A stretch of 64,000 nucleotides of DNA from Pectobacterium aroidearum (lineage in GTDB: Bacteria > Pseudomonadota > Gammaproteobacteria > Enterobacterales > Enterobacteriaceae). Below the pieces are notes generated by a model. That model had not been told where the DNA came from. It searched no databases and saw nothing but the letters and a program-made list of their open reading frames with translations. Positions 1 through 11,577 of the stretch are shown one piece after another (position 1 is the first letter of the stretch; each line of letters opens with the position of its first letter). The stretch covers positions 868,001 to 932,000 of the forward strand of contig NZ_CP166097.1 of the NCBI RefSeq assembly GCF_041228105.1. Reading direction: 5' to 3'. Position numbers and translations under genes: made by a program.

Positions 1-18
1 GTAATAGACTGCGCGGCG

Positions 19-1845
19 TCAGGATTTCTCTGGCGCTGAATGCACGAGCTGGCCTTTGAAATACGTCTTGACCACGCTGGTGCGATGAACCTGTTTGATC
101 GGTACGTTAAATAAGTGACGATCCAACACGATTAGATCGGCAGATTTACCCAGTTCTACCGATCCCGTTTCTTTTTCGATCCCCATCGCTTTTGCGCTGT
201 TGATGGTATAGATACGAATTGCTTCAGACAGATCGACGGCCTCTTCGGGAGCCAGTGTGCCGGGTGCGTCACCCAGTGGGTTCTGACGTGTTACCAGCCC
301 TTCAATGCCAATCCAGGGAGACGGTGTTGGGCCACCTGCGGGCCAGTCAGAACCGCCGGCAACCACTGCGCCAGAACGCAGCAATTTGACCGTGGGGACA
401 AAATCCTTCATACGTTCTTCGCCAATCGTCACTACGCTGGCGTTTGTCATATCGGACGGGAACCACAGCATCGGCGAGAGGTCGGCAGCTACCCGCAATT
501 GTGCAAAGCGTGGCATATCTTGTGGTGAGATCAGGTGTGTATGCGCGATTTGATGCATGGGGCCATTTGGCCCATTTATTTTACGTACCTGCTCAACGGC
601 ATCCAGCGCCAGACGCAGCGAGCCATCTCCCGCAGCATGAAGCTTGGTTGATATGCCTTGTTTATCCAGCTTGGATAAAATTTCTACAACCTGCTCGGTG
701 GTGTAGTGTGTATCGCCGTGGTAGTGATCGCCATGTGCCTGAGTGGGCAAATAGGGGGCAAGCAGTTTCGCGGTATGGGCTGGCGGGACGCCATCCAAAA
801 CAAATTTAAAACGATCGGGGAAGAAGTTGGTGGTGCGGTAGACGTCGCGCCGGGCAACCAGCTCCATGCCCGCGGCACCTTCATCCAGAAGCGGGGTAGA
901 AACGATCGAGCCGATAATGCGTAAAGGCAGGCCTTCTGCCCGGTCAATCTTGCTCCAGATGCGCAAATTCACTTCAGAACTGACCGCTTCCTGTACGCCC
1001 GTGATACCTAACGACACCATCGTTTTTGCGGCACCGCGTCCTGATGTCAGCCGTTGTTCTTCCGTGCGTACTGGAACCAGACTTTGTACATGCTGGAACG
1101 CGGGGAATTCTTGCAACAGACCTGTAGGCTCGCCTGTTTTGGCGTCTTTAACAATAACGCCTCCGGCTGGGCTAACGGACTGGGCGGTGATAGTGGCTAA
1201 ACGCATCGCTTCGCTGTTAATCCAGCGGTTATGGTAGGAATCATCACGCAGAATGACCGGACGCCCGTTACTGACTCTATCCAGTTTCGCCAAGGCTTCA
1301 GCGGTAGACAGCTCCGCCATACGCGGGCTACCCCAGGCAGACCCGATCACCCATTCGCCCGGCCCGGCTTTTTGCGCGCATTCACTGACCTTATTCAGAA
1401 TGTCATCCAGTGAGCTTGTTTGCGCGAAGTTACAGGAGTAAATATCTTCATAGCCGCCGTCTAATGGGTGAGCATGGACGTCATTAATCCCCGGCATTGC
1501 CATGCTGTCCTCAAGATCAACCACCTGTGTTTTCGGACCGATAAATTCCGCGGCCTGTGCATTTGAACCGATGAAAACGTAACGACCATCGCGTACCGCG
1601 ACGGCTTCTGCCCACGGCTGGCCTTGATTAACGGTGTAGATATTGCCGTTACGTAACACTAAATCGGCAGCCGTTGCCGTTTCTGCTGCGATGAGTGTCG
1701 GTGAGGCAAAAAGCAAACCAGAGACGGTTATAGCAAGTGCTGCGAGCCTGAAAGATGCGTTGCCAGAATGGGATGAGGATGTCTTGCTGTCGAGGATGTG
1801 GGATAGCTTTTTGTTATCGGCGCGAAGCGCACTATTTTTTGCCAT
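19..1845 (-). CDS. Exported YtcJ-like metal-dependent amidohydrolase
   Basis: A 608-residue member of the amidohydrolase family 3 (YtcJ-like) group, which hydrolyses C-N bonds of unknown substrates. After a charged N-terminus of about 32 residues there is a hydrophobic stretch (LAALAITVSGLLFASP) ending near AAETATAA, which looks like a long signal peptide and suggests periplasmic location. The metal-binding motif DVHAHP lies near residue 123, HAAGDGS and HTHLISP follow in the barrel, and GSDWPAGGP near residue 500 is the usual late Asp motif. The C-terminal SVELGKSADLIVLD segment closes the composite domain. A GGAG Shine-Dalgarno sits just upstream of the ATG. Family assignment is secure; the substrate is unknown. 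The gene is complete but near the window edge. Confidence 0.85.
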   Translation of the reverse strand: MAKNSALRADNKKLSHILDSKTSSSHSGNASFRLAALAITVSGLLFASPTLIAAETATAADLVLRNGNIYTVNQGQPWAEAVAVRDGRYVFIGSNAQAAEFIGPKTQVVDLEDSMAMPGINDVHAHPLDGGYEDIYSCNFAQTSSLDDILNKVSECAQKAGPGEWVIGSAWGSPRMAELSTAEALAKLDRVSNGRPVILRDDSYHNRWINSEAMRLATITAQSVSPAGGVIVKDAKTGEPTGLLQEFPAFQHVQSLVPVRTEEQRLTSGRGAAKTMVSLGITGVQEAVSSEVNLRIWSKIDRAEGLPLRIIGSIVSTPLLDEGAAGMELVARRDVYRTTNFFPDRFKFVLDGVPPAHTAKLLAPYLPTQAHGDHYHGDTHYTTEQVVEILSKLDKQGISTKLHAAGDGSLRLALDAVEQVRKINGPNGPMHQIAHTHLISPQDMPRFAQLRVAADLSPMLWFPSDMTNASVVTIGEERMKDFVPTVKLLRSGAVVAGGSDWPAGGPTPSPWIGIEGLVTRQNPLGDAPGTLAPEEAVDLSEAIRIYTINSAKAMGIEKETGSVELGKSADLIVLDRHLFNVPIKQVHRTSVVKTYFKGQLVHSAPEKS

Positions 1846-2021
1846 ACGTTATATCTCCATATATAGCGTTTATACCCCGTTGATGGGGCGTTGCTATTTT
1901 TTAGTAGCGATGGAGAAATAACTGTACAGATTGTGCTCTGCTTATCTCGATGAGCACTAAACGCACATCGGGTGATAATTTCTTTAGTTGATTGTTTACC
2001 GGTGCCTTTTCTGCACGCCGA

Positions 2022-2050
2022 AAAAATAAAAAACCCCGATAAATCGGGGT
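2022..2050 (-). terminator. Rho-independent terminator of ssb
   Basis: On the minus strand ACCCCGAT/ATCGGGGT forms a stem (2033-2050) followed by a T-rich run (2032 downward). It lies about 45 bp past the ssb stop codon, in the right direction to end the ssb transcript. Confidence 0.85.
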
Positions 2051-2094
2051 CTTACTATTATTTTTGATCAACGACGTTGATAGACGAATAACTC

Positions 2095-2625
2095 TTAGAA
2101 CGGGATATCGTCGTCGAAATCCATTGGCGGTTCGTTGCTTTGCGCTGGAGCGCTGTTTTGGGCTGGGCGCTGCTGAGCTTGTGCGCCGCCGCTGAACTGG
2201 TTGCCGCCCTGTGGTTGCTGAGGTTGTCCCCAACCGCCTTGCTGCTGGCCGCCACCTGCTGGTGCGCCGCCGCCCTGACGTCCGCCTAACATCTGCATGG
2301 TGCCGCCGACGTTAACGACGACTTCGGTGGTGTAGCGCTCTACGCCAGCCTGATCGGCCCATTTACGGGTTTGCAGTGCGCCTTCGATGTAAACTTGAGA
2401 GCCTTTGCGCAGATATTCGCCCGCGACTTCAGCCAGTTTGCCGAACAGCACCACGCGGTGCCACTCGGTCTTCTCTTTCTGTTCGCCGGTCTGTTTATCA
2501 CGCCAGGATTCGGAAGTTGCCAGTGTGATGTTGGCAACTGCACCACCATTCGGCATATAGCGGACTTCCGGGTCTTGACCCAGATTCCCGACAAGAATCA
2601 CTTTATTAACGCCTCTGCTGGCCAT
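2095..2625 (-). CDS. ssb: Single-stranded DNA-binding protein
   Basis: SSB binds single-stranded DNA as a homotetramer during replication, recombination and repair. The 176-residue protein begins [20 protein letters not shown], the standard enterobacterial N-terminus, and has an OB-fold of about 110 residues, a Gly/Gln-rich linker, and the acidic tip MDFDDDIPF that recruits partner proteins. The reading frame is open 27 codons further upstream, but the ATG at 2625 is preceded by an AGGAG ribosome site and matches the E. coli start, so I use it. It diverges from uvrA, with a LexA box between them, the conserved enterobacterial arrangement. Confidence 0.97.
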   Translation of the reverse strand: MASRGVNKVILVGNLGQDPEVRYMPNGGAVANITLATSESWRDKQTGEQKEKTEWHRVVLFGKLAEVAGEYLRKGSQVYIEGALQTRKWADQAGVERYTTEVVVNVGGTMQMLGGRQGGGAPAGGGQQQGGWGQPQQPQGGNQFSGGAQAQQRPAQNSAPAQSNEPPMDFDDDIPF

Positions 2626-2770
2626 GCTCGTCTCTCCTGATGAATCGGTAGATTTATTTTCTAAGTCTAAACGATCAATCTTACCATGTGGAAAACTCTC
2701 TGTCATACCTGCGAAATAGCTTCAGAAATGAAAGTAAAATTTGCAGCGTTTGCAAGGTAAAGGGGTTTAA

Positions 2771-2790
2771 TACTGGATATCCATTCAGTT
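2771..2790. promoter_or_regulatory. LexA (SOS) box between ssb and uvrA
   Basis: TACTGGATATCCATTCAGTT fits the CTG-N10-CAG LexA consensus. In E. coli the uvrA-ssb intergenic region carries such an SOS box, so uvrA, and probably ssb, should be induced by DNA damage. Confidence 0.85.
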
Positions 2791-2877
2791 TTTTTTGTGC
2801 CATAATTGCTCGTTTCGTACCGGTTCTCTCCCTTCGAGAGGCGATGACAAACCGTTTTTATTCCGGGAAGTGTGTGA

Positions 2878-5712
2878 ATGGATAAGATCGAAGTTCGTGG
2901 TGCTCGTACCCATAATCTCAAGAATATCAACCTGATAATCCCTCGTGACAAGCTGATCGTGATCACCGGTTTGTCGGGTTCGGGTAAGTCATCGCTGGCG
3001 TTTGACACGCTGTATGCCGAAGGGCAGCGGCGCTATGTGGAATCCCTCTCTGCTTACGCCCGTCAGTTTTTGTCGCTGATGGAAAAACCGGACGTCGATC
3101 ATATAGAAGGGCTATCGCCCGCCATCTCTATCGAACAGAAATCCACCTCGCATAACCCGCGTTCTACGGTCGGGACGATTACCGAAATTCATGACTACCT
3201 GCGTTTGCTGTTTGCACGCGTAGGTGAGCCGCGCTGCCCAGAGCATGATGTGCCGCTGGATGCGCAGACGGTCAGCCAGATGGTGGACAACGTGCTGGCG
3301 CAGCCGGAAGGCAAACGCCTGATGCTGCTGGCGCCGATTGTGAAAGATCGCAAAGGTGAACACAGCAAAACGTTGGAAAACCTTGCTTCACAGGGTTACA
3401 TCCGCGCCCGTATCGACGGGGAAGTGTGCGATCTGTCCGATCCGCCGAAGCTGGAATTGCAGAAAAAGCACACCATTGAAGTTGTCGTCGATCGCTTTAA
3501 AGTGCGTGACGATCTGGCGCAGCGATTGGCTGAGTCGTTTGAAACCGCGCTGGATCTCTCCGGCGGCAGCGTGGTGGTCGCGGACATGGACGATCCTACC
3601 CAGCCTGAACTGCTGTTCTCGGCGAACTTTGCCTGCCCGGTGTGCGGCTACAGCATGCACGAGCTGGAACCGCGCATGTTCTCGTTCAACAACCCAGCGG
3701 GCGCGTGCCCAAGCTGTGATGGTCTGGGCGTGCAGCAATTCTTTGATCCGGCTCGCGTGGTGCAAAACGCGGAGCTGTCGCTGGCGGGCGGCGCGATTCG
3801 CGGCTGGGATCGTCGTAACTTCTACTATTTCCAGATGCTGCGCTCACTGGCGGAGCATTACAAATTTGACGTCGATGCGCCGTTTGAAAGCCTGAGCGCC
3901 GCGGTGCAGAAAGTGATTCTGTACGGCTCTGGTAAAGAGAACGTCGAATTCAAATACATCAACGATCGCGGTGACACCTCGGTACGCCGCCATCCGTTCG
4001 AAGGCGTGCTGCACAACATGGAACGCCGTTATAAAGAGACGGAATCCACGGCGGTGCGCGAAGAACTGGCGAAATTCATCAGCAACCGTTCCTGCGCCAG
4101 CTGCGGCGGCACACGCCTGCGTGAAGAAGCGCGTAACGTATTTGTTGAGCAGACGACGCTGCCGCAGATTTCCGATATGAGCATCGGTCATGCGATGACG
4201 TTCTTCCAGAATATGAAGCTCAGCGGGCAGCGCGCTCAAATCGCCGAGAAAGTGCTGAAAGAGATTGGCGATCGACTGAAGTTTCTGGTGAATGTCGGGC
4301 TGAACTATTTGTCGCTTTCCCGCTCGGCGGAAACGCTGTCCGGCGGTGAGGCGCAGCGTATTCGTCTGGCAAGCCAGATCGGTGCCGGGCTGGTTGGCGT
4401 AATGTACGTACTGGATGAGCCGTCCATCGGCCTGCATCAGCGTGACAACGAGCGCCTGCTGGAAACGCTGATTCACCTGCGTAATCTGGGTAATACCGTC
4501 ATTGTGGTAGAACATGATGAAGACGCGATTCGCGCTGCTGACCATGTGATTGATATCGGCCCCGGTGCGGGCGTGCATGGCGGCCAGATTGTCGCTGAAG
4601 GCACGATGGAAGAGATCATGGCGGTGCCGGATTCGCTGACGGGGCAGTTCCTCAGCGGTAAACGCAAGATCGAAATCCCGAAACAGCGCGTGCCTGCGGA
4701 TCCGACCAAAGTGCTGAAGCTGATTGGTGCGAAGGGGAACAACCTGAAAGATGTCACGCTGACGCTGCCGGTTGGGCTATTTACCTGTATCACCGGCGTG
4801 TCGGGATCGGGTAAATCGACGCTCATCAACGATACCTTGTTCCCACTGGCGCAGCGTCAGTTGAACGGTGCGACGCTGGCGGAGCCTGCCGCTCACCGTG
4901 AAATTCAGGGATTGGAACATTTCGATAAGGTGATCGATATCGATCAAAGCCCGATTGGCCGTACACCGCGCTCCAATCCGGCGACCTACACCGGTATTTT
5001 CACGCCGATTCGTGAGCTGTTTGCTGGCGTGCCGGAAGCGCGTACTCGCGGCTACAACCCTGGCCGTTTCAGCTTTAACGTGCGCGGCGGGCGCTGCGAA
5101 GCCTGCCAGGGCGACGGCGTGATTAAGGTCGAAATGCACTTCCTGCCGGATGTCTATGTGCCGTGCGACCAGTGCAAAGGCAAGCGCTACAACCGCGAAA
5201 CGCTGGAAATTCAATACAAAGGCAAAGGCATTCATGAAGTGCTGGATATGACCATCGAAGAAGCACGAGAGTTCTTTGATGCCATTCCGGCGCTGGCGCG
5301 GAAGCTGCAGACGCTGATCGACGTTGGCCTGTCCTACATTCGCCTTGGGCAGTCGGCCACCACGCTGTCCGGCGGGGAAGCGCAGCGTGTGAAACTGTCG
5401 CGCGAGCTGTCAAAACGCGGAACCGGCCAGACGCTGTATATCCTCGATGAACCGACAACCGGTCTGCACTTTGCCGATATTCAGCAGCTTTTGGCTGTGT
5501 TGCATCAGTTGCGCGATCAGGGCAATACCATCGTGGTGATTGAGCACAATCTGGACGTGATTAAGACGGCAGACTGGATTGTCGACTTAGGACCGGAAGG
5601 CGGCAGCGGCGGCGGAGAAATTCTGGTCTCTGGCACGCCGGAAACGGTGGCAGAGTGCGAACAGTCCCACACCGCACGCTTCCTGCGACCGATTCTGGCA
5701 CGCGAAGCCTGA
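2878..5712 (+). CDS. uvrA: Excinuclease ABC subunit A
   Basis: UvrA is the DNA-damage sensor ATPase of nucleotide excision repair; it loads UvrB onto lesions. The 944-residue length is close to the family norm. It contains two ABC modules with Walker A motifs ([14 protein letters not shown] near residue 31 and [13 protein letters not shown] near 640), two signature motifs ([15 protein letters not shown] and [15 protein letters not shown]), and zinc-binding cysteine pairs (CPVC..CPSC; CEAC..CDQC). The ATG at 2878 matches the known [17 protein letters not shown] start. It is divergent from ssb and under a LexA box. Confidence 0.98.
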   Translation: MDKIEVRGARTHNLKNINLIIPRDKLIVITGLSGSGKSSLAFDTLYAEGQRRYVESLSAYARQFLSLMEKPDVDHIEGLSPAISIEQKSTSHNPRSTVGTITEIHDYLRLLFARVGEPRCPEHDVPLDAQTVSQMVDNVLAQPEGKRLMLLAPIVKDRKGEHSKTLENLASQGYIRARIDGEVCDLSDPPKLELQKKHTIEVVVDRFKVRDDLAQRLAESFETALDLSGGSVVVADMDDPTQPELLFSANFACPVCGYSMHELEPRMFSFNNPAGACPSCDGLGVQQFFDPARVVQNAELSLAGGAIRGWDRRNFYYFQMLRSLAEHYKFDVDAPFESLSAAVQKVILYGSGKENVEFKYINDRGDTSVRRHPFEGVLHNMERRYKETESTAVREELAKFISNRSCASCGGTRLREEARNVFVEQTTLPQISDMSIGHAMTFFQNMKLSGQRAQIAEKVLKEIGDRLKFLVNVGLNYLSLSRSAETLSGGEAQRIRLASQIGAGLVGVMYVLDEPSIGLHQRDNERLLETLIHLRNLGNTVIVVEHDEDAIRAADHVIDIGPGAGVHGGQIVAEGTMEEIMAVPDSLTGQFLSGKRKIEIPKQRVPADPTKVLKLIGAKGNNLKDVTLTLPVGLFTCITGVSGSGKSTLINDTLFPLAQRQLNGATLAEPAAHREIQGLEHFDKVIDIDQSPIGRTPRSNPATYTGIFTPIRELFAGVPEARTRGYNPGRFSFNVRGGRCEACQGDGVIKVEMHFLPDVYVPCDQCKGKRYNRETLEIQYKGKGIHEVLDMTIEEAREFFDAIPALARKLQTLIDVGLSYIRLGQSATTLSGGEAQRVKLSRELSKRGTGQTLYILDEPTTGLHFADIQQLLAVLHQLRDQGNTIVVIEHNLDVIKTADWIVDLGPEGGSGGGEILVSGTPETVAECEQSHTARFLRPILAREA

Positions 5713-5728
5713 TAGCAGGGAGATGGCG

Positions 5729-6148
5729 ATGTGGATGCAATATGAAATCCGCCTGAAGCCGAAAGCCAGGGGTTTCCATCTGGTGACTGACGAAATACTG
5801 GCGCAGGTTACTGCACTGCGCCAGATAAACGTTGGGCTGATGCATGTGTTCATCAAACACACCTCGGCGGCGCTAACGATTAACGAAAATGCCGACCCCA
5901 CGGTGCGGCAGGATTTCGAAAGCTTTTTTAATCGCTTAGTGCCGGAGGATGAACCGTACTACCGCCATACTTATGAAGGTAGTGACGACATGCCCGCGCA
6001 TCTGAAAGGCAGCCTGCTGGGCAACAGCCTGACGATTCCCATCACTAACGGACGCCTGAACATCGGTACCTGGCAGGGCATCTACCTGTGCGAGCACCGC
6101 AACCACGGCGGTAGCCGCTCGCTGGTTGTTACTCTCAACGGGGAATAA
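5729..6148 (+). CDS. yjbQ: YjbQ family protein (UPF0047)
   Basis: A 139-residue member of the UPF0047/YjbQ family; some members have been reported to have weak thiamine-phosphate-synthase-like activity, but the physiological role is uncertain. Typical motifs are GFHLVTDEI, FIKHTSAALTINENADP with the conserved His/Asn, and the end motif GTWQGIYLCEHRNHGG. Three in-frame ATGs lie close together (5723, 5729, 5735); AGGGAG at 5717-5722 is best spaced for 5729. It starts 16 bp after uvrA on the same strand. In E. coli yjbQ also lies near uvrA. It is the last core gene before the CRISPR region. Confidence 0.88.
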   Translation: MWMQYEIRLKPKARGFHLVTDEILAQVTALRQINVGLMHVFIKHTSAALTINENADPTVRQDFESFFNRLVPEDEPYYRHTYEGSDDMPAHLKGSLLGNSLTIPITNGRLNIGTWQGIYLCEHRNHGGSRSLVVTLNGE

Positions 6149-6157
6149 GCCTCCAAA

Positions 6158-6179
6158 ATGCGTCGCACCAGCGACGCAT
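6158..6179 (-). terminator. Hairpin at the distal end of CRISPR1 (possibly bidirectional terminator)
   Basis: ATGCGTCGC and GCGACGCAT form a perfect 9-bp stem with a 4-nt loop. On the minus strand it is followed by TTTT, so it could end the leftward CRISPR1 precursor transcript just after the last degenerate repeat. It also lies directly after yjbQ and may end that transcript on the plus strand, where the T run is poor. Confidence 0.6.
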
Positions 6180-6187
6180 CTCGATAA

Positions 6188-7596
6188 GCATTTAGCTGCC
6201 TGTGCGGCAGTGAACTCTTTCAGGGCTTTAATCCACGACCCTACATATTTCTAAGCTGCCTATGCGGCAGTGAACTCATTGACTGGTTCAGAAAGGTGAC
6301 TGGTTCTCTTCTAAGCTGCCTATACGGCAGTGAACCGGGAAAATAGCGGCACGAACCCGCGAGAACGTTTCTAAGCTGCCTACACGGCAGTAAAAGCAAA
6401 GGTTTGTGAAGCCCGCGACAAGCAGCGTTTCTAAGCTGCCTATGCGGCAGTGAACCGGGTTGTGAACCCACCGGGATGTAATGCCCATTTCTAAGCTGCC
6501 TATACGGCAGTGAACTCGGCGGCGTGCAGCTCCTTCGCAATGTTCTTTTTCTAAGCTGCCTACACGGCAGTGAACGTTTGGTAGGGTTTATGAGCTTAAA
6601 CGAGAGATTTCTAAGCTGCCTATGCGGCAGTGAACAATTACCGAAACGTAGCGAGCCTGAGTATTCCTTTCTAAGCTGCCTATACGGCAGTGAACCTGGA
6701 AAGCGCTAATTCTCCAAGTAAATAGCGTTTCTAAGCTGCCTACACGGCAGTAAAATCAACCGCCTTTGCCCCTATCTCCCGCAATGCTTTCTAAGCTGCC
6801 TGTGCGGCAGTGAACCATTCTGTTTATTTGCGGGTGATAACAGTTACTTTCTAAGCTGCCTATGCGGCAGTGAACGGTGTTTCGTTTTTATCGCGTTGGT
6901 CTGACGATTTCTAAGCTGCCTGTGCGGCAGTGAACAATCCGTTCACCCTGCCACCATGCTGTTATGTTTTCTAAGCTGCCTATACGGCAGTGAACATACC
7001 AGAGAATCAAGTGGCCTTCTTTAATGCTTTCTAAGCTGCCTATACGGCAGTGAACATACATATGTACGTGTTTTGTTGTTTTCAGAATTTCTAAGCTGCC
7101 TATGCGGCAGTGAACCGATGTGTTGTTGTCATGGGTACTACGCAGTGTTTCTAAGCTGCCTATGCGGCAGTGAACACCCCGCTTTCAGAAATTCAGGTAT
7201 CTTCAAATTTCTAAGCTGCCTATACGGCAGTGAACCCAACTATCCGCAATCTGTCCGCTTTCAATGCTTTCTAAGCTGCCTATACGGCAGTGAACGCGAT
7301 GTGGTCGATGAGGCGCTTAACGTTGACTTTCTAAGCTGCCTATACGGCAGTGAACTGGCCGATACAGTCATGTTTTCTACGGCTGACTTTCTAAGCTGCC
7401 TATACGGCAGTGAACACCCGTAGCGTCTGATATTTTTTACCGTGAGTTTTCTAAGCTGCCTATACGGCAGTGAACAACGCCCAGAAACAATGTATTCAGG
7501 GTCTTGTATTTCTAAGCTGCCTATACGGCAGTGAACCCGACGGTGCCTTTGTGGCGATGAATGAACCATTTCTAAGCTGCCTATACGGCAGTGAAC
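6188..7596 (-). CRISPR. CRISPR1, type I-F array, 24 repeats, 23 spacers, transcribed leftward
   Basis: 28-bp repeats recur every 60 bp (61 once) with 32-33 nt unique spacers. In transcribed orientation the repeat is GTTCACTGCCG-loop-AGGCAGCTTAGAAA, with a CTGCC/GGCAG 5-bp stem. The repeat at 6188-6215 is degenerate at its downstream end, marking the old, leader-distal end; the repeat at 7569-7596 adjoins the leader. The five loop bases vary between copies (GTATA, GCATA, GCACA, GTGTA), and the copies at 6368 and 6728 also have TTTTAC instead of GTTCAC. The seven leader-proximal copies are identical in the loop (GTATA). Short open frames across the array are repeat artefacts. Confidence 0.98.
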
Positions 7597-7725
7597 CGTT
7601 ACGTTTTTACGCTAACCACCAGATTGTTAAAGAGAATATGGTTTTTTTTTCGAAAACCCCTTTTTTATTAGGGCGACCAACCGCAATTAAAAATCAATCC
7701 GTTGCAGCCGGTCGCCAAAAAAGGG
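7597..7725 (-). promoter_or_regulatory. CRISPR1 leader
   Basis: The 129-bp A/T-rich stretch between cas6f and the first repeat is the leader, on the minus strand. Read in array direction it holds GACCCTTTTTT close to the cas6f stop and AAAAAGGGGTTTTCG further on; the CRISPR2 leader has close matches to both. Leaders carry the array promoter and the signals for spacer insertion. Confidence 0.75.
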
Positions 7726-8289
<564 letters not shown>

Positions 8290-9303
8290 TTATTCGCCTT
8301 TTTCACCAAACACGCCGCCGCGAATCAGCGTGGCGATCACATAATGCTGCTGCTCTGGCGCAGGTACATCGCCTTTAATCACCCAGTTATCCAGCAGCGT
8401 GTAAAAATCCATTTTATCTCTGGGCTGACGGTAGGCTTTGCCTCGGCTGGTGACGGAACCGTAGGGTTCGACGGCAATCGGGCCAGCCTCATCCGCCGCC
8501 GGATGCCAGTCGTCGATGGTGCGCAATGCGTTACCGATTTTCTGTGAATGAATCGCGGCGACATCATTGACCTGATAGAGGATTTTACCTTTATCTTTAT
8601 TCACTTGTTTATCAAGAATGAGTTCCTGAGAAGGGAAAACTTCCTGCCCGTTACCGAGCTGTACGTAAGCTTCCACGGTAAAAAGCACCGATGAGTCGCC
8701 AGCTAGCCCTTGTTCAATGGCTTGCGCCAGTGCAGCAAGATCGCCCGTTGGCTGGCTGAACTGGCGCAGTGAATAGTCTTCACCGTTAAATTCCCAACTC
8801 CGTTCACCTTTTTTGGTGACGACGACGCGGATCGCCTCTGCACCAATGCGGTTGCGCCACAGAAAACGGCCGTTCGCGATATTTTCTGCATAGCGTGCCG
8901 CCAGTGTGCCAAAACCCTGATCCTGAGCGTATCCGGCGATGATGTTACCCAACGCGGTTTGATAATCCGGATCGTTACAGACCGAGGGCTGCGCCAGATT
9001 ACCCAGCACGCGAAGGGTGAACTCGATTTTCAGGGTATCGGCACCGAAGGGAAGGGCGGCAACGTCCACTTTTTGCAAATTGGCATTTTCAATTTTTTGA
9101 TTTAGCTTGCCAGGATCGCTAGTCACTGCATTCGGTTGGCGGTTAGAGATCGTCCCGCGCACCGATTTCTCCTGAATGGCAATAGGTGTCCAGCTATCCT
9201 GCTGCGCCCAGTTGCCTGCATACATTACCGCGTCCGAATTCGCCAGCTTGCGTTCAAAAGCCAGTACCGATGCAGTTTTTAAACTTGTTGGTGCTTTTGC
9301 CAT
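8290..9303 (-). CDS. csy3: Csy3 (Cas7f) backbone subunit of the type I-F complex
   Basis: Csy3 forms the hexameric helical backbone that holds the crRNA spacer. The 337-residue protein matches the family length and has the typical start [20 protein letters not shown], plus conserved segments NADVMYAGNW-like near residue 23 and [14 protein letters not shown] near residue 150. It lies 13 bp after csy2 and 9 bp before cas6f in the same operon. The number of Csy3 subunits per complex follows spacer length, which matters for the short mini-CRISPR spacer at 11905-11917. Confidence 0.95.
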   Translation of the reverse strand: MAKAPTSLKTASVLAFERKLANSDAVMYAGNWAQQDSWTPIAIQEKSVRGTISNRQPNAVTSDPGKLNQKIENANLQKVDVAALPFGADTLKIEFTLRVLGNLAQPSVCNDPDYQTALGNIIAGYAQDQGFGTLAARYAENIANGRFLWRNRIGAEAIRVVVTKKGERSWEFNGEDYSLRQFSQPTGDLAALAQAIEQGLAGDSSVLFTVEAYVQLGNGQEVFPSQELILDKQVNKDKGKILYQVNDVAAIHSQKIGNALRTIDDWHPAADEAGPIAVEPYGSVTSRGKAYRQPRDKMDFYTLLDNWVIKGDVPAPEQQHYVIATLIRGGVFGEKGE

Positions 9304-9316
9304 GATGTCGTCCTTT

Positions 9317-10249
9317 TTAGTAATCGAATTCGTAGGAAGTGTCTTCTGCTGCTGAATGGGTGTCTGCTAATTGGCGGCAGTGATAATCGCCGTTCTGATA
9401 GTCGTACTCCCAGAGTATCTGGCCGATATCACTGATGCGATGCGCGCCTTGCCATTCCCCAATGCCGTAGGCGGCTTCGGCAAAACAGAATGGCGTGTGC
9501 GGATCGCGGGTTTTATCGACTTCACCGGGTGCATAAAGCGGCGAAATGGCGTGGTAACCGATCATTAACGGGATCAGGAAGCCGCCGCCACCGGGTTTGG
9601 GCTGGTACTGCCACTGTACATTGCTCCCGTTGGGATCGCGCTCTGCCCGCATTTTTAACGCGGCGAAGTCCAGCCAGGCATCAATCAGTTCCGCTTGCGG
9701 ATTATCCTGCTGTAGCGTCTGGAAATGGTCATACAGCAGCGATGTGCGATCTTTTAGTACAAAACCAGGTAACAAGCGGCGCATAACTTTACGGGTTTCC
9801 GCTTCGTCGTTGGGTAATGACTGAAGGGTGACGCGCTCGATATCGACAATCGTGCCGCCCGCCAGCCGCTGGCACTGTGCCTGCTGGGTGAGGAAATCAC
9901 TCAATGCCGTGGTATCCGCCGGGATCTGGCCCTCGCAGCGGATTAACAGCGAGACGGTCATGTGCATACGGCCCTCTTCATTGAAGGCGGCGGTTTTCGC
10001 TTCTTTGGTCAATGGATTGCGGGTCAGGGCAAAACTCCGTTCCCAGCTAGAACCGTAGGCGTGTAGCTGATGTTGATGACTCACCACGCCACAGCCATCC
10101 AGCGTCAACCCGTGGCGGGCCTGTAACTTGCGTGACAGCGCATGGGTAAAACCAAGAAAGTGCGTAATAGCGGGGAAGCCATAGGTCAGCCCGGCGATGG
10201 CGTTGGCATTTTCGACCTTGATACGCCGCAGGATAAGTAATGTGCTCAT
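9317..10249 (-). CDS. csy2: Csy2 (Cas5f) subunit of the type I-F complex
   Basis: Csy2 pairs with Csy1 at the crRNA 5' handle to form the tail of the Csy complex. The 310-residue protein has the family start ([25 protein letters not shown], written here in parts: [17 protein letters not shown] then LTYGFPAI), HQHQLHAYG near residue 60 and [21 protein letters not shown] sequence near residue 222. It overlaps the csy1 stop by 4 bp, suggesting translational coupling. Confidence 0.94.
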   Translation of the reverse strand: MSTLLILRRIKVENANAIAGLTYGFPAITHFLGFTHALSRKLQARHGLTLDGCGVVSHQHQLHAYGSSWERSFALTRNPLTKEAKTAAFNEEGRMHMTVSLLIRCEGQIPADTTALSDFLTQQAQCQRLAGGTIVDIERVTLQSLPNDEAETRKVMRRLLPGFVLKDRTSLLYDHFQTLQQDNPQAELIDAWLDFAALKMRAERDPNGSNVQWQYQPKPGGGGFLIPLMIGYHAISPLYAPGEVDKTRDPHTPFCFAEAAYGIGEWQGAHRISDIGQILWEYDYQNGDYHCRQLADTHSAAEDTSYEFDY

Positions 10250-11577
10250 GCCAGATCCTCTTTCAGTGCGCTTTCCATTTCACGCATCCGGCGCTTGAAC
10301 AGCGCAGCGGTAGACCATTCGCGGCGTTCGACTTCGCCGAAGATCAAATCTTCATGCTTGAGCCGACGGTTCAGCCAGCGGCCAAAATCGTAGGCCACGG
10401 CCTTTTGCCAGTCTCCTGCTTCACGCTCGCGGCGGAAAACCGTATCCGTTTCTGCACGATAGGGATCGAGCCACAGCTGCTGGGCGCGTTTCAGTTCAGA
10501 CTCTGCGCTCCAGCCCGAGGGCAGGTTTTGCACGCTGGAGACATAAAAGAAGAGCTGATCGATCAACTGGTCGAGATAACGCAGGCGCTGTTGACGAATG
10601 TCGCGATTGTTTTGCACCTTTTTCACGCTAAGCAGAAAGCGGCGCATTGATTTCACTATGTCACCGGTGTGATAGTCCATTTCACCGTTAGAACGGAAAA
10701 TGCATTCATTCTGCTGCGGCGGTTTTTCAACGCTGTTCCACTGTGGCGGTGCGCAACTGAGCAAATAGGAACGGCCGCTGCGGCTGCTATTGAGTGAGGA
10801 AATATTTTGCGGCTTGGTGCCGCCCATATTCTGTACCGCCAGATAGGGGTAGCTGATGGAGATCTGCTCGTGCCAGTGATTCGCTTTTTGCGCCTGACGG
10901 ATCGCTTTGGCTTCGTCACCAAAGCGCACGGTGTTAATCCGCTGGTGGAGCGCCTGCGCCAGCGAAGAAGAGTAAAGCGGGCTGAGCAGATGATATTCAC
11001 CGTTTTCTGTTGGGAAATAGATCTGTTTGGCTAGCTTATGTGAGCTGGGCTGGCGATCGGTGAAGACCTGCAGAAACCCTGCCAGCCACTGTGCGAGCTG
11101 TTCCGGGCTTTCTGCCAGTTTTTCTAATGCACGGTGATCGCCACGCTGTAGGGCCGCGACCAGCGAATCCCCGTCGTGTTCAGTCTGGAGCAGTTTGGCG
11201 ACATCAAGGGCGGCGGCGTTTCCCACGGCATCGATAGCGGGTTGTGCCAGCGTCGCAGTGGAGAGCGTTTTGGCCTCTGTTACCGTTTCAGCGCTAAAGA
11301 TGCTGGTGCCTTTGGCATCGCTGTGGGTAAATTTCAGCGCGTGGGTGACCAGGCTGATTTGTCCAGCGCGGCTGGCAGCATCGCTTAACCACGCGCGAAC
11401 CTCATGTTTTTGCTCGATCTCTCGCCGCTTCTCGGCTAGATCAAATTCCTCTGCGGCTAACGCTTCACCGCTGAGCGTCGCACGTTTCTTCTCCGCTTCT
11501 TTATCGAACGCATCCAGCTTGGCCTGCTTTCGCGAACTAATATAGGAGAGTATGAATGCGGGTAGTCCATCTTTCAT
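10246..11577 (-). CDS. csy1: Csy1 (Cas8f) large subunit of the type I-F complex
   Basis: Csy1 is the PAM-reading large subunit; in type I-F it recognises a CC/GG dinucleotide next to the protospacer. The 443-residue length is normal. Recognisable segments are the N-terminal [31 protein letters not shown] near residue 257, and the C-terminal [24 protein letters not shown] region. The ATG at 11577 has GGGAG eight bases upstream. It is the first gene of the csy1-csy2-csy3-cas6f operon, preceded by a 368-bp gap that contains a mini-CRISPR and its apparent target (see 11813-11938). Confidence 0.94.
   Translation of the reverse strand: MKDGLPAFILSYISSRKQAKLDAFDKEAEKKRATLSGEALAAEEFDLAEKRREIEQKHEVRAWLSDAASRAGQISLVTHALKFTHSDAKGTSIFSAETVTEAKTLSTATLAQPAIDAVGNAAALDVAKLLQTEHDGDSLVAALQRGDHRALEKLAESPEQLAQWLAGFLQVFTDRQPSSHKLAKQIYFPTENGEYHLLSPLYSSSLAQALHQRINTVRFGDEAKAIRQAQKANHWHEQISISYPYLAVQNMGGTKPQNISSLNSSRSGRSYLLSCAPPQWNSVEKPPQQNECIFRSNGEMDYHTGDIVKSMRRFLLSVKKVQNNRDIRQQRLRYLDQLIDQLFFYVSSVQNLPSGWSAESELKRAQQLWLDPYRAETDTVFRREREAGDWQKAVAYDFGRWLNRRLKHEDLIFGEVERREWSTAALFKRRMREMESALKEDLA

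Noticed and set aside
1901..2255. Frames on the minus strand around the ssb terminator
   Set aside because: They run through the terminator and the ssb coding region in another frame; no independent gene is supported.
2878..5712. Several long frames antisense to or inside uvrA
   Set aside because: They are shadows of a clearly conserved gene with high G+C third positions and no start signals.
6241..7569. Open frames across CRISPR1 encoding repeated SLPYRQLRN or FLSCLYGSE units
   Set aside because: They arise from the repeat sequence itself, occur on both strands, and have no ribosome sites; the array explains them.
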